64,000 bases of DNA from NCBI GenBank assembly GCA_958296165.1, contig OY282447.1, positions 1,178,001 to 1,242,000 of the forward strand, in the 5' to 3' direction. A program made the position numbers and the translations under genes. Shown here piece after piece: positions 19,728-28,137 of this stretch. Numbering within the stretch: position 1 is the stretch's first letter; each line of letters begins with the position of its first letter. The notes beneath the pieces are model-generated. The model did not search any database. It worked only from the letters and a program-made list of their open reading frames with translations, and was not told the DNA's origin. The DNA is from an uncultured Pseudomonadales bacterium. GTDB taxonomy: Bacteria > Pseudomonadota > Gammaproteobacteria > Pseudomonadales > Azotimanducaceae.

Positions 19728-19752
19728 GGCTAGTCAGTGCAGGACGGGGAAC

Positions 19753-21114
19753 ATGGACAACGACGTCGACAAGAAAATCAGCGCATACCGGCAACGCAGT
19801 GTGCGCCAAGCGATGCTGGGCCTAGCCGACATCGACGGCGTGTTGCGCGGCAAGTTCGTGAGCTTGGAGAAGCTCGAGAGCGTGTTGACGAAGGGTGGCG
19901 GCTTCTGCGACTGCGTGTTCGGATGGGACATGGACGACCAGCTCTATGAAGGCGCGGGCAGCGATGCGGTCACCGGTTGGCACAGCGGCTTTCCGGACGC
20001 CCGCTACCGCTTGATCGTCGCCAGCGAACGCGCCCTGGCGGACGGCACGCCTTACTTCATGGGCGAGTTCGCCTCCGCCGATGGCGGCGATCACGCTGTT
20101 TGCCCGCGCACTCTGCTGCGCCGCGTTCTGGCCAAGGCGGCAGACATGGGCTTGTCGGCAAAGGCCGGCTTCGAGTACGAGCTGTTCGTCTTCAACGAAA
20201 CCCCGCAGAGTGTACGCGCCAAGGGCTATCGCAACCTGACCGCATTTACGCCGGGCAACTTCGGCTACTCCGTGCTGCGTGCCGCCGCCCACGCCGATAG
20301 CTTTCGAGCCTTGATGGACTTCTGCGCCGACTTTCGCATGCCGCTCGAAGGCTTGCACTGCGAGACCGGCCCAGGTGTTTGGGAAGCCGCGCTTGCCGCC
20401 GCCGAAGGCTTGGAGGCGGCCGATCGCGCCACGCTGTTCAAGACGTTCTCCAAGGCCTTCTTTCAGCAGCGCGAGCTGATGGCGACGTTCATGGCCAAGT
20501 GGTCTATGGACTATCCAGGGCAAAGCGGCCACTACCACTTTTCGTTTCTGGATGCGGCTGGCGAGAACGCATTCGCTGGCGCTGGCGTACCGGATCGCGT
20601 TCGTTGGGCGCTAGGCGGCCTGGTGCGCTATGTGCCGGAGTTCCTCGTGATGCTGGCGCCGACGGTGAACAGCTTTACTCGCCTAGTGAAGGGTGCGTGG
20701 GCGCCGACGGCTTCCAGCTGGGGCATCGACAACCGCACCGCGGCATTTCGCTTCATCCCCGGCGAAGACGCGCAGCAGCACATCGAGTGCCGCGTTGGCG
20801 GGGCGGATGGCAATCCCTATCTAGCTGCTGCCGCGACGCTGGGCGCGGCGCTGGCCGGCATCGAAGACAGGATCGAACCGCCGGAAGCGATCGAGGGCAA
20901 CGCCTACGAGGCGGAAGACGGCCTGCCGGAAACCCTGCGCTTCTCGCCAACCCTGCGCCACGCTGCCGGCCGCTTTGCCGCTTCGGCGATGGCACGGGAG
21001 TTGTTCGGCGGCACTTTCGTCGACCACTACGCGGCGAGCCGCATGTGGGAGGCTCGACAAGCGGAGCGCCACGTAGACGATTGGCAACTCGGCCGCTACT
21101 TCGAGATCGTCTGA
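19753..21114 (+). CDS. glutamine synthetase family protein (possibly gamma-glutamyl-amine ligase)
   Basis: The 453-aa protein has the two-domain GS layout: an N-terminal beta-grasp (about 15-100, LADIDGVLRGKFV) and the catalytic domain. Active-site segments include GFEYELFVF, GLHCETGPGVWE, KWSMDYPGQSGHYHFSF (metal/ATP His) and NRTAAFRFIPG with RVGGADGNPYLAAAA. The WSMDYPGQSGHYH and 'E-x-GPGVWE' wording is nearer to GlnT/PuuA-like enzymes than to GlnA. It lacks the adenylylation-loop sequence of GlnA (NLYDLPPE). The likely reaction is ATP-dependent gamma-glutamylation of an amine, with ammonia possible. GGGGAAC precedes the start ATG. It is unlinked to puu genes, so the substrate is open. Confidence 0.85.
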   Translation: MDNDVDKKISAYRQRSVRQAMLGLADIDGVLRGKFVSLEKLESVLTKGGGFCDCVFGWDMDDQLYEGAGSDAVTGWHSGFPDARYRLIVASERALADGTPYFMGEFASADGGDHAVCPRTLLRRVLAKAADMGLSAKAGFEYELFVFNETPQSVRAKGYRNLTAFTPGNFGYSVLRAAAHADSFRALMDFCADFRMPLEGLHCETGPGVWEAALAAAEGLEAADRATLFKTFSKAFFQQRELMATFMAKWSMDYPGQSGHYHFSFLDAAGENAFAGAGVPDRVRWALGGLVRYVPEFLVMLAPTVNSFTRLVKGAWAPTASSWGIDNRTAAFRFIPGEDAQQHIECRVGGADGNPYLAAAATLGAALAGIEDRIEPPEAIEGNAYEAEDGLPETLRFSPTLRHAAGRFAASAMARELFGGTFVDHYAASRMWEARQAERHVDDWQLGRYFEIV

Positions 21115-21163
21115 CGAGGTTGGCGGCGAGATTTCGGCGACTCCGAACAGCCGCCTCTTCGAT

Positions 21164-21373
21164 CTACTCGTCGCGGTTCGGCAGGAGTATCCAAGCCACG
21201 ATGTAGGCTGCCAAGACGATTTTCCAAGAGAAAATGGCGGCAACCACCAAAGCGACACGGAAAAACGCCGGATCGATGTTGAAGTAGCGGGCCGTACCGG
21301 CGCAGACGCCGGCGATCCAGCCGTCCTTTCTGTCTCGCGCCAAGCTGGTGCGGATGCGTTCGAGTCGGTTCAT
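21164..21373 (-). CDS. PspC-domain small membrane protein
   Basis: This 69-aa protein is essentially one PspC domain: DGWIAGVCAGTARYFNIDPAFFRV, then the hydrophobic helix ALVVAAIFSWKIVLAAYIVAWILLP. Members sit in the inner membrane; in enterobacteria PspC senses secretin or envelope stress with PspB. No pspA or pspB is nearby. The ATG has AGAGGAGC just upstream. A second small membrane protein gene lies 44 bp upstream on the same strand. Confidence 0.9.
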   Translation of the reverse strand: MNRLERIRTSLARDRKDGWIAGVCAGTARYFNIDPAFFRVALVVAAIFSWKIVLAAYIVAWILLPNRDE

Positions 21374-21417
21374 GTTGCTCCTCTCTAAGTTCCTCTAAGC
21401 CCTTGCGATCGGTGCGG

Positions 21418-21597
21418 TCAGCTGCAGAGGGCGGGCAGATCGTCGGCGTGCTGGCCGGCTGGCGCGTCGTGCGTCGCCAGGGCGGCCGTGCCGAGCTCGG
21501 CTTCGGCGAAGATGCCGAAGCCGAGCATGGCAACCACCAGCAGGATGACTGCTGCGACGGTGGCCCTCGGCGCGCTGATTCTCGAGATCCTAGTCAT
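21418..21597 (-). CDS. putative 59-aa small membrane or exported protein
   Basis: A short frame codes MTRISRISAPRATVAA followed by a hydrophobic run (VILLVVAMLGFGIF) and then a polar Ala/Asp/His tail ending PALCS. Basic N-terminus, 15-20 residue hydrophobic core and small polar tail fit a signal-anchored or exported small protein. It reads in the same direction as pspC, 44 bp before it, so co-transcription is likely. No good ribosome site is visible. I recognise no family. It is supported by composition and context only. Confidence 0.45.
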   Translation of the reverse strand: MTRISRISAPRATVAAVILLVVAMLGFGIFAEAELGTAALATHDAPAGQHADDLPALCS

Positions 21598-21672
21598 TTG
21601 GCGAAGTCTCGCGGCAAAACTGATGCGAGCTTTGTTTCAAGTCGTGTGCCAAAGTTCACATATGCACACAAC

Positions 21673-21692
21673 TGTTTGATTTTGTTTGATTT
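21673..21692. repeat. exact 10-bp tandem duplication
   Basis: TGTTTGATTT occurs twice head to tail (21673-21682, 21683-21692) in the AT-rich gap before the acyl-CoA ligase gene. Confidence 0.9.
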
Positions 21693-21873
21693 TCAACTAG
21701 TCCAATCGCGCAGTCATGTTCGGCGAGGCGAACTTGTGGCCAGTTTCGCCACGCCCGCGGGCCGACAAATCGGCTGCGAGGTGGTACGGACCCTGCCGAT
21801 TGATCGGATGTACAACGTTGGAGACCTAGCGTAGGCTACATGAACGGTAGGGGAACGAACGAGGAGGCGGCGT

Positions 21874-23532
21874 ATGGCCATGCAGCGCACTCCGCTGCTG
21901 ATGTCGCGGATCGTAGATCGTGGCGCCATCGTGTCTCCGCAGGTGGAGATCGTCACCGCCACGGCGGCTGGCATGCGGCGGCAGACTCTTGCCGAAACCC
22001 GCACCAGAGCGCACAGGCTCGCTCACGCGCTCGCCGACGCCGGCATTCGCCCCGGCGACCGCGTCGGCACGTTCATGTGGAACGGCTCGCGACACCTCGA
22101 GGCATATCACGCAACAGCCGGCATGGGCGCGGTGCTGCATACCCTGAACATCCGCCTCTCGCCCACCGATCTCGAATACATCATCGGCCACGCGGCTGAT
22201 CGGATCATCATCGCCGATGCCGACGCGCTGCCGTTGTTGGAGGCGCTCGCCGGCCGCATTCCTTGCGTGGAATTGGTGGTGGTTGCCGTGGAGGAAGGCT
22301 TCGAGAATTGGCACACGAGCGTAGCGCCGGCGGTGGACTACGAGGCATTCATCGCCGCCAAGCCCGACCGCTACGATTGGCCGGAGCTCGACGAGAGCGC
22401 CCCGTTGGGCCTGTGCTACACCAGCGGCACCACCGGCAATCCGAAGGGCGTCGAGTACGAACATCGCTCGCAATACCTGCACACCATGGCGCAGTGCATG
22501 ACGGACTCGATGGGGCTTTCCGCCACAGACACCGTGCTTGGCATCGTGCCCATGTTCCACGCCATGGGCTGGGGCATTCCGTGGTCGGCGCTGATGCTCG
22601 GCTGCAAACAAGTGATGCCGCACCGCTTCTTGGATCCGGCCCGGCTGGTGGCGTTGATGGCCGCCGAGCGCGTCACGCTTTCGGCTGCCGTGCCGACCAT
22701 TTGGCAAGGCGTCAAGGCGGCCATTGAAGCGCAGCCGGATCGGTACGATCTCTCTGCCCTCTCGAGGCTGACGTGCGGCGGCTCGGCGCCGCCGCCTTCG
22801 CTGATTCGCTGGTATCACGATGTTCTTGGCGTAGAGATGATTCAGGGCTGGGGCATGACCGAGACAAGCCCCCTCGCCACGCTCTCGCGCCGCGCGATGA
22901 AGCACGGGGATCCGTCGCGGCCGGTCGATGAGCAGCTCGCCAACGTCGCCAAGGCCGGGCAGCTGCTGCCCGGCTTGGAACTGGACATCTTCGACGAAGA
23001 CTTCAATCGGCTGCCGCACGATGGCGAGACCGTTGGCGAAATACTCGTGCGCGGGCCGTGGATTTGCTCGGAGTACTACAACAACCCGCAGCCAGAGCGT
23101 TTCCACGATGGCTGGTTGATCACTGGCGATGTCGGCAAGATCGACCCTGAGCACTACCTCATCATCGCCGACCGCTCCAAGGACCTCGTCAAGAGCGGCG
23201 GCGAGTGGATCTCATCGGTGGACTTGGAGAATCACATCGTTGCCCTCGCTGGCGTCGACCAAGCCTGCGTAGTGGCCCAGCCACACCCGAAGTGGGGCGA
23301 GCGTCCGGTCGCGTTGGTGATACTGGAGCGCGACGCCGACGTGCCGCCGCAAACCATCCTCGACCATTGCGCGACGCACTACGCGAAGTGGCAGTTGCCG
23401 GACGACATTCTCTTTGTCGATGCCATACCCCTCACTTCCACCGGCAAGATGGACAAGAAGGCCGTGCGTGCAGATTTGGCAACGCAGGGCTACGAGCTAC
23501 CGGATCTGCGCACCGCAGGAGGCTTACCATGA
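21874..23532 (+). CDS. medium/long-chain acyl-CoA ligase (AMP-forming)
   Basis: This 552-aa ANL-superfamily enzyme activates fatty acids to acyl-AMP and then acyl-CoA. It shows the P-loop CYTSGTTGNPKGVEYEHRS (about 182-200), the motif IQGWGMTETSPLATLS, the GWLITGDVGKID hinge-side Asp, RSKDLVKSGGEWISS, and the C-terminal catalytic Lys in TSTGKMDKKAVR. GAGGAGG 7 nt before the ATG supports this start. The stop overlaps the start of the SLC23 permease gene by four bases (ATGA), a pairing I cannot explain functionally. Confidence 0.93.
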   Translation: MAMQRTPLLMSRIVDRGAIVSPQVEIVTATAAGMRRQTLAETRTRAHRLAHALADAGIRPGDRVGTFMWNGSRHLEAYHATAGMGAVLHTLNIRLSPTDLEYIIGHAADRIIIADADALPLLEALAGRIPCVELVVVAVEEGFENWHTSVAPAVDYEAFIAAKPDRYDWPELDESAPLGLCYTSGTTGNPKGVEYEHRSQYLHTMAQCMTDSMGLSATDTVLGIVPMFHAMGWGIPWSALMLGCKQVMPHRFLDPARLVALMAAERVTLSAAVPTIWQGVKAAIEAQPDRYDLSALSRLTCGGSAPPPSLIRWYHDVLGVEMIQGWGMTETSPLATLSRRAMKHGDPSRPVDEQLANVAKAGQLLPGLELDIFDEDFNRLPHDGETVGEILVRGPWICSEYYNNPQPERFHDGWLITGDVGKIDPEHYLIIADRSKDLVKSGGEWISSVDLENHIVALAGVDQACVVAQPHPKWGERPVALVILERDADVPPQTILDHCATHYAKWQLPDDILFVDAIPLTSTGKMDKKAVRADLATQGYELPDLRTAGGLP

Positions 23533-25301
23533 CCACTACCGTTCGCTACGAACCCCACGAAAAGCCGGGCCACGCGCTCGCGCTTGGCATGGCGGCGCAA
23601 CTGGCGGCGCTGACTTGCGCCAGCATCATCATTACGGCGGTAATCATCATCCGCGCCGCCGGCGGGAGCGAGTCGTACCTGACTTGGGCCGTGTTCGCAG
23701 TGCTCCTGGTGAGCGGCCTGACGACCGCCTTGCAGGCGCGCCGCGTCGGGCCTGTCGGCGTCGGCTATCCCGTGGTAATGGGAACCTCCGGCGCCTTCAT
23801 CGCGGTCTGCGTCACCGCCATCGCGGACGGCGGCCCAGCAATGTTGGCAACTTTGGTAGTCATCTCGTCGCTGGTGCAGTTTCTGCTGGCATGGCGTCTG
23901 GTCTGGCTGCGGCACATCGTCACGCCCACGGTGGCCGGGACCGTCGTGATGCTGATCGCGGTTACCGTCATGCCCATCGTCTTCGAGCAACTCAAGGACG
24001 TGCCTGCGGATGCGCCAACGTTCGCCGGCCCAGTGTGTGCCGGGGCAACGCTGATCGTCATCGCGGTGCTGGCTTTGCGCAGCGCCGGCTGGCTGCGATT
24101 GTGGGTGCCGATCATCGGCCTCTTGGTAGGTTGCGTCACCGGCGCCGTGTTCGGCCTCTACGATTTCGGTCGCATTGCCGAAGCTGGTTGGATCGGCTTC
24201 CCTACCAGCGGCTGGCCCGGTCTCAACTTCGATTTCGACGCCACGTTCTGGGCCCTCCTGCCGGCGTTCATCTTCGTTACGCTGATCGGCGCCATCGAGA
24301 CCATCGGCGACGCTTCGGCCGTGCAAGGCGTCTCATGGCGCAAGCCGCGCGCAACGGCCTTCCGCGAAGTGCAAGGCGGCGTGGCCGCCGATGGCGTGGG
24401 AAACCTGCTCTCCGGGATTGCCGGCACCGTGCCCAACACCACTTACTCCAGCAGCATCGCCGTCATCGAGCTCACCGGCACCGCCGCCCGCCGCGTCGGC
24501 GTGTGGATCGGCGCGATATTCGTGGTGATGGCCCTGGTGCCCAAGCTCGCGGCCGTGATGCTGGCGATCCCCGGGCCTGTGGTTGCCGCCTATCTCGCCG
24601 TATTGCTGGCAATGCTGTTCGTGCTGGGCTTGAAGATGGTTGTCAAGGAGGGCCTGGACTACCGCAAGGGCATGATCGTCGGCCTGTCGTTCTGGATTGG
24701 CGTTGGCTTTGAGCAGGAGGTGATCTTCGCCGAGCACCTTGGCGAGTGGTGGGGCGCCCTGCTCGGCAACGGCATGACCAGCGGCGGCCTGACAGCGATG
24801 TTGCTCACCGGACTGCTGCAGGTGATCGGCACCCGTCGTCGAACCATCGAGACCACGCTCACCGACAAGTCGTTGCCGGCGGTGGACGCGCTGCTGCGCA
24901 GTTTCGGCAAGCGCCATGGCTGGCACGATGACGCCACCAACCGCCTGCGTTCGGCCGGCGAAGAAGCGCTGCAATGCCTGTTGGCCAGCGAGCGCGAACA
25001 CGCGCAGAAAGAGCCTGACGAGCCTGAGGAATCCAAGGGATCTAAGAAAAAGGAGCGCCTGTTGCTGGTGAGCGCCCGCGATGACGGCCCAGACGCCGAG
25101 CTCGAGTTCACCGCCGTCCACAGCGACCAGAACGTGCAGGACTTGATGGCGCTGCTGCCGGAAGCGCCCGAGAGCGTTGAGCGCGAGGTGTCGTTGCGCC
25201 TGTTGCGGCACCACGCCTTGTCTGTGCGACACCAGCAGTATTACGACACGGACATCCTCACAGTGCGCGTCGATGGCGGGAGCGGCGGCGAGTCTGCTTA
25301 A
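23529..25301 (+). CDS. SLC23/NCS2-family permease with C-terminal cytosolic extension
   Basis: The 590-aa protein is a nucleobase-ascorbate (uracil/xanthine type) permease. It has about 12-14 TM segments from residue 20 to 430, with family stretches MGTSGAFIAVCV, ETIGDASAVQGVSWRKP and GNLLSGIAGTVPNTTYSSSI. After the last TM a polar extension of about 150 residues follows. It contains a short helix pattern RLRSAGEEALQCLL and later LLLVSARDDGPDAELEF, then DILTVRVDG, loosely like an HATPase/anti-sigma-factor fold. This is not part of the transporter core. The ATG at 23529 overlaps the ligase stop; a much longer upstream frame is antisense-free read-through of the ligase gene and is rejected. Confidence 0.88.
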   Translation: MTTTVRYEPHEKPGHALALGMAAQLAALTCASIIITAVIIIRAAGGSESYLTWAVFAVLLVSGLTTALQARRVGPVGVGYPVVMGTSGAFIAVCVTAIADGGPAMLATLVVISSLVQFLLAWRLVWLRHIVTPTVAGTVVMLIAVTVMPIVFEQLKDVPADAPTFAGPVCAGATLIVIAVLALRSAGWLRLWVPIIGLLVGCVTGAVFGLYDFGRIAEAGWIGFPTSGWPGLNFDFDATFWALLPAFIFVTLIGAIETIGDASAVQGVSWRKPRATAFREVQGGVAADGVGNLLSGIAGTVPNTTYSSSIAVIELTGTAARRVGVWIGAIFVVMALVPKLAAVMLAIPGPVVAAYLAVLLAMLFVLGLKMVVKEGLDYRKGMIVGLSFWIGVGFEQEVIFAEHLGEWWGALLGNGMTSGGLTAMLLTGLLQVIGTRRRTIETTLTDKSLPAVDALLRSFGKRHGWHDDATNRLRSAGEEALQCLLASEREHAQKEPDEPEESKGSKKKERLLLVSARDDGPDAELEFTAVHSDQNVQDLMALLPEAPESVEREVSLRLLRHHALSVRHQQYYDTDILTVRVDGGSGGESA

Positions 25302-25365
25302 GAGATCATGCCTCATCCCGGATCAACGCGAGCGGGCGTGACGGCCGCCGTCGCAGAGCGCGCAA

Positions 25366-27069
25366 GTGAGTGACGCCGCCGAAAGCACGAGTCCTGTCGC
25401 GGCGCCGCGGCTGGACGTCAGCGCGTTGTTGCAGCTGCTTTGCATCGGTGGGCTGGGCGTCGCCGTGCTGGCGGTCATTCTCTGGGTGCTGGCGCAATGG
25501 AACGAAGGCGGCGCTGGCGAGGCCGTGGACTTGGCGACAGGCACGGTGACGCTCACGCTCGCTCAAGAGCCGCCGCAGATGGATTCCACGCGCGGCACCG
25601 ATCAAGTGAGTTTCCGCATCCTAGGCCATGTGATGGAGGGGCTGCTGCGCTACGACGAGAACGACGGACTGGTCGGCGCGATGGCCGAGCGCTGGCGAAT
25701 CGACGACCAATCCGCCACGTTCTGGCTGCGCCCCAATGCGCGCTGGAGCAACGGCGAACCCGTCACCGCGCACGACTTCGTGTTTGCGTGGCGCAAGGTG
25801 GTTGAACCGGCCAACGCTTCGCAATATGCCTTCATTCTCTATGGCATCAGGAACGCGGAAGCCGTGAACAACGGCGAAATGCCGGTCGAAGCGCTGGCAG
25901 TGCGCGCCAGCGACGACCGCACGCTGGAAGTGGAGTTCGCCCGTCCGGTGCCGTACTTCGACAAGCTCACGGCGTTCGCCACCTACAATCCCATCAACCA
26001 GGCTTTCTACGAGTCCACCGACGGGCGCTACGGCGCGGATGCCGACGAGCTGCTCTACAACGGCCCGTTCGTGATCTCGCGCTGGGTGCATGGCGCAAGT
26101 TTGCGATTGGAGAAGAATCCAGCCTATTGGGATGCCGATCGCATCCAGCTGAACGCCATCGACCACGCCTACATCACCACGGACGCCAACGCCGTTCTGA
26201 ACCTCTTCAAGGACGACAAAGTGGCCTTGGCGGCCTTGAACGCGGAGAACTTGGAAGACGCTCTGCAGCAGCGCTGGGAAATCAACCGCTTCTCCACCGG
26301 CTCGGTGTACTTTCTGGAGCTCAACCACCGCCCGGAGCGGCTCACCAGCAATTACCACTTGCGCAAGGCGCTGCAGGCCGTGAACGATCCGGCTGAACTG
26401 GTGTACAAGATCATCAAGCTGCCCGGCAACCTGCCGGGGAACTCGCTGTTTCCGGTGTGGCTGAAGGGCGTACACGGGCATTTCCGCCAGGAGCATCCCG
26501 CCCCGGCGCACACGCCCGACGAAGCGCAGGGTCGGCGCTACCTGGCGCGGGCCTTGGATGAGCTAGGGCTTGAGGAACTGCCGCCGCTGGTGATGCTGAC
26601 CGGCGACAGCCCCTCTGCCAACAAGCAGTCCGAGTACTATCAGAACGTCTTCAAGCAGAAGCTCGGCATCGATGTGAAGATCGACAGGCAGATCTTCAAG
26701 CAGCGGCTGGAGAAGATGACGGCCGGCGATTTCGACCTCGTGGCGGCGGGCTGGGGGCCGGACTACGACGATCCCATGACCTTCGCCGACCTGTTCGCGT
26801 CCTGGAACGAGAACAACCGCGGCCGCTACTCGAACCCGGCACTCGATGCGCAGGTGGACATCGCCCGCTCGTCTAGCGACGCCCGAACGCGCATGGGCGC
26901 GATGGCAGAAGTGCAGCAGATGCTCTATGACGACGCCGTGATCCTCGTGCAGTACGAAAGCGGCTCGGTGTACGTTGCCCATCCCCGCGTGCAGGGTCTG
27001 GTGCGGCGCGTGGTCGGCACGGACCCGGACTACACGAACGCGTGGATCGCGCCTCTTGGCGCTGGATGA
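25366..27069 (+). CDS. peptide ABC transporter substrate-binding protein (OppA/DppA family)
   Basis: This 567-aa SBP_bac_5 family protein is the receptor of the importer encoded by the next four genes. The binding core starts GTVTLTLAQEPPQMDSTRGT and has LLRYDENDGLVGAMAERW and WSNGEPVTAHDFVFAWRKVV, the classic OppA start. Instead of a short signal peptide it begins with about 20 polar residues and then an uninterrupted hydrophobic helix (LLQLLCIGGLGVAVLAVILWVLAQW) with no clear cleavage site. It may stay membrane anchored. GTG is the only reasonable start in frame. Confidence 0.93.
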   Translation: MSDAAESTSPVAAPRLDVSALLQLLCIGGLGVAVLAVILWVLAQWNEGGAGEAVDLATGTVTLTLAQEPPQMDSTRGTDQVSFRILGHVMEGLLRYDENDGLVGAMAERWRIDDQSATFWLRPNARWSNGEPVTAHDFVFAWRKVVEPANASQYAFILYGIRNAEAVNNGEMPVEALAVRASDDRTLEVEFARPVPYFDKLTAFATYNPINQAFYESTDGRYGADADELLYNGPFVISRWVHGASLRLEKNPAYWDADRIQLNAIDHAYITTDANAVLNLFKDDKVALAALNAENLEDALQQRWEINRFSTGSVYFLELNHRPERLTSNYHLRKALQAVNDPAELVYKIIKLPGNLPGNSLFPVWLKGVHGHFRQEHPAPAHTPDEAQGRRYLARALDELGLEELPPLVMLTGDSPSANKQSEYYQNVFKQKLGIDVKIDRQIFKQRLEKMTAGDFDLVAAGWGPDYDDPMTFADLFASWNENNRGRYSNPALDAQVDIARSSSDARTRMGAMAEVQQMLYDDAVILVQYESGSVYVAHPRVQGLVRRVVGTDPDYTNAWIAPLGAG

Positions 27070-27076
27070 CCAAGCC

Positions 27077-28009
27077 ATGCTGCGCTATACCGTCAAGCGA
27101 CTGATCCAGGGCGTCGTCACGGTCTGGTTCATCGCCACCGCCACGTTCTTCGCCATGCACGCCGTGCCGGGCGATCCGCTCACCAGCGACAAGGCCGTCT
27201 CGCCGGAGATCCGCGCCAACCTGGAAGCGCGCTATGGCCTCGACCGGCCGCTCGTCGAGCAGTATTGGATCTACCTCACCAACATGGCCAGCGGCGACTT
27301 CGGCATTTCCTTCACGCAGCAGAACCGCGAGGTGAACGACATCATTGCCGAGCACTTCAAGGTCTCTGCCACGCTCGGCATTCTCGCCATCGTCTTCGCC
27401 GCATTCGGCGGCATTCTGTGGGGCGCAGTCACGGCGCTGTATCGCAACCGGGCGCCGGACATCGTGATCGTGTTCCTGGTGATTCTCGGCATTTCCGTGC
27501 CGAGTTTCGTATTCGCCGCCTTCGGTCAGCTGAGCGTGGTGAAGCTCAACGACTGGCTCGGCTTCACGCTGGTGCCCGTGGCGGGCTGGGGCACGGTGCA
27601 GCACATGATCGTGCCGTCGCTGGTGCTGGGCTTGGGCACGATGGCGTTTCTCACCCGGCTGATGCGCTCGTCGATGCTGGAAATCGTCAACGCCGATTTC
27701 GTGCGCACGGCGCGCGCCAAGGGGCTGCCGGCCACGCGCATCTTCCGCAAGCATCAGTTGCGCAACGCGATCTTGCCGGTCATCACCGTGCTCGGCCCGT
27801 CCATCGCGGCGATCACTACCGGCGGCTTCGTGGTGGAGCTGGTGTTCGCGATTCCCGGCCTCGGCCGCTATTTCGTGCAGGCGGTGCAGCAGTTGGACTA
27901 CACGGTCATCATGGGCACCACCGTGCTCTACGGCGCGTTTCTGGTGTTCATGGTAATCGCCGTGGACATCGTCTACGGGCTGGTGGACCCGCGCGTGAGA
28001 CTGGATTGA
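27077..28009 (+). CDS. peptide ABC transporter permease 1 (OppB/DppB family)
   Basis: The 310-aa inner-membrane permease starts MLRYTVKRLIQGVVTVWFIA, which is standard for OppB, with six TM segments. The EAA loop that contacts the ATPases is visible as FVRTARAKGLPATRIFRKHQLRNA. The ATG is 7 nt after the binding-protein stop. The final codons lie inside the 82-bp duplication, but the stop is unaffected. It ends DPRVRLD. Confidence 0.95.
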   Translation: MLRYTVKRLIQGVVTVWFIATATFFAMHAVPGDPLTSDKAVSPEIRANLEARYGLDRPLVEQYWIYLTNMASGDFGISFTQQNREVNDIIAEHFKVSATLGILAIVFAAFGGILWGAVTALYRNRAPDIVIVFLVILGISVPSFVFAAFGQLSVVKLNDWLGFTLVPVAGWGTVQHMIVPSLVLGLGTMAFLTRLMRSSMLEIVNADFVRTARAKGLPATRIFRKHQLRNAILPVITVLGPSIAAITTGGFVVELVFAIPGLGRYFVQAVQQLDYTVIMGTTVLYGAFLVFMVIAVDIVYGLVDPRVRLD

Positions 28010-28137
28010 TGGCAGCGGCGACGCTTTCCTTCGAGCCCGTTCGCATCGAGCGCGATACGGGCTGGTGGACCCGCGCGTGAGGCTGGATTGATGGCAGCGG
28101 CGACGCTTTCCTTCGAGCCCGTTCGCATCGAGCGCGA
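27974..28137. repeat. 82-bp tandem duplication spanning a stop/start junction
   Basis: Bases 27974-28055 and 28056-28137 are the same 82 bp with a single difference, a at 28000 versus g at 28082, which is synonymous (aga/agg Arg). The unit contains the last codons and stop of permease 1 and the first 15 codons of permease 2. Because 82 is not a multiple of three, the first copy of the permease 2 start (ATG 28009) reads only 23 residues and hits a TGA at 28078-28080. The second copy (ATG 28091) reads the full gene. Confidence 0.97.

Noticed and set aside
19485-19752. Chromosomal replication origin
   Set aside because: DnaA boxes are present, but there are no dnaA, dnaN, gyrB, mnmG or parAB neighbours and no long AT-rich unwinding element.
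23205-23528. N-terminal extension of the SLC23 permease
   Set aside because: It is the +1 frame of the acyl-CoA ligase gene; the ATG at 23529 with ATGA overlap is the natural start.
28009-28080. 23-residue mini-gene as a functional peptide
   Set aside because: It is fully explained by the 82-bp duplication of the permease 2 start; kept only as a part of that finding.
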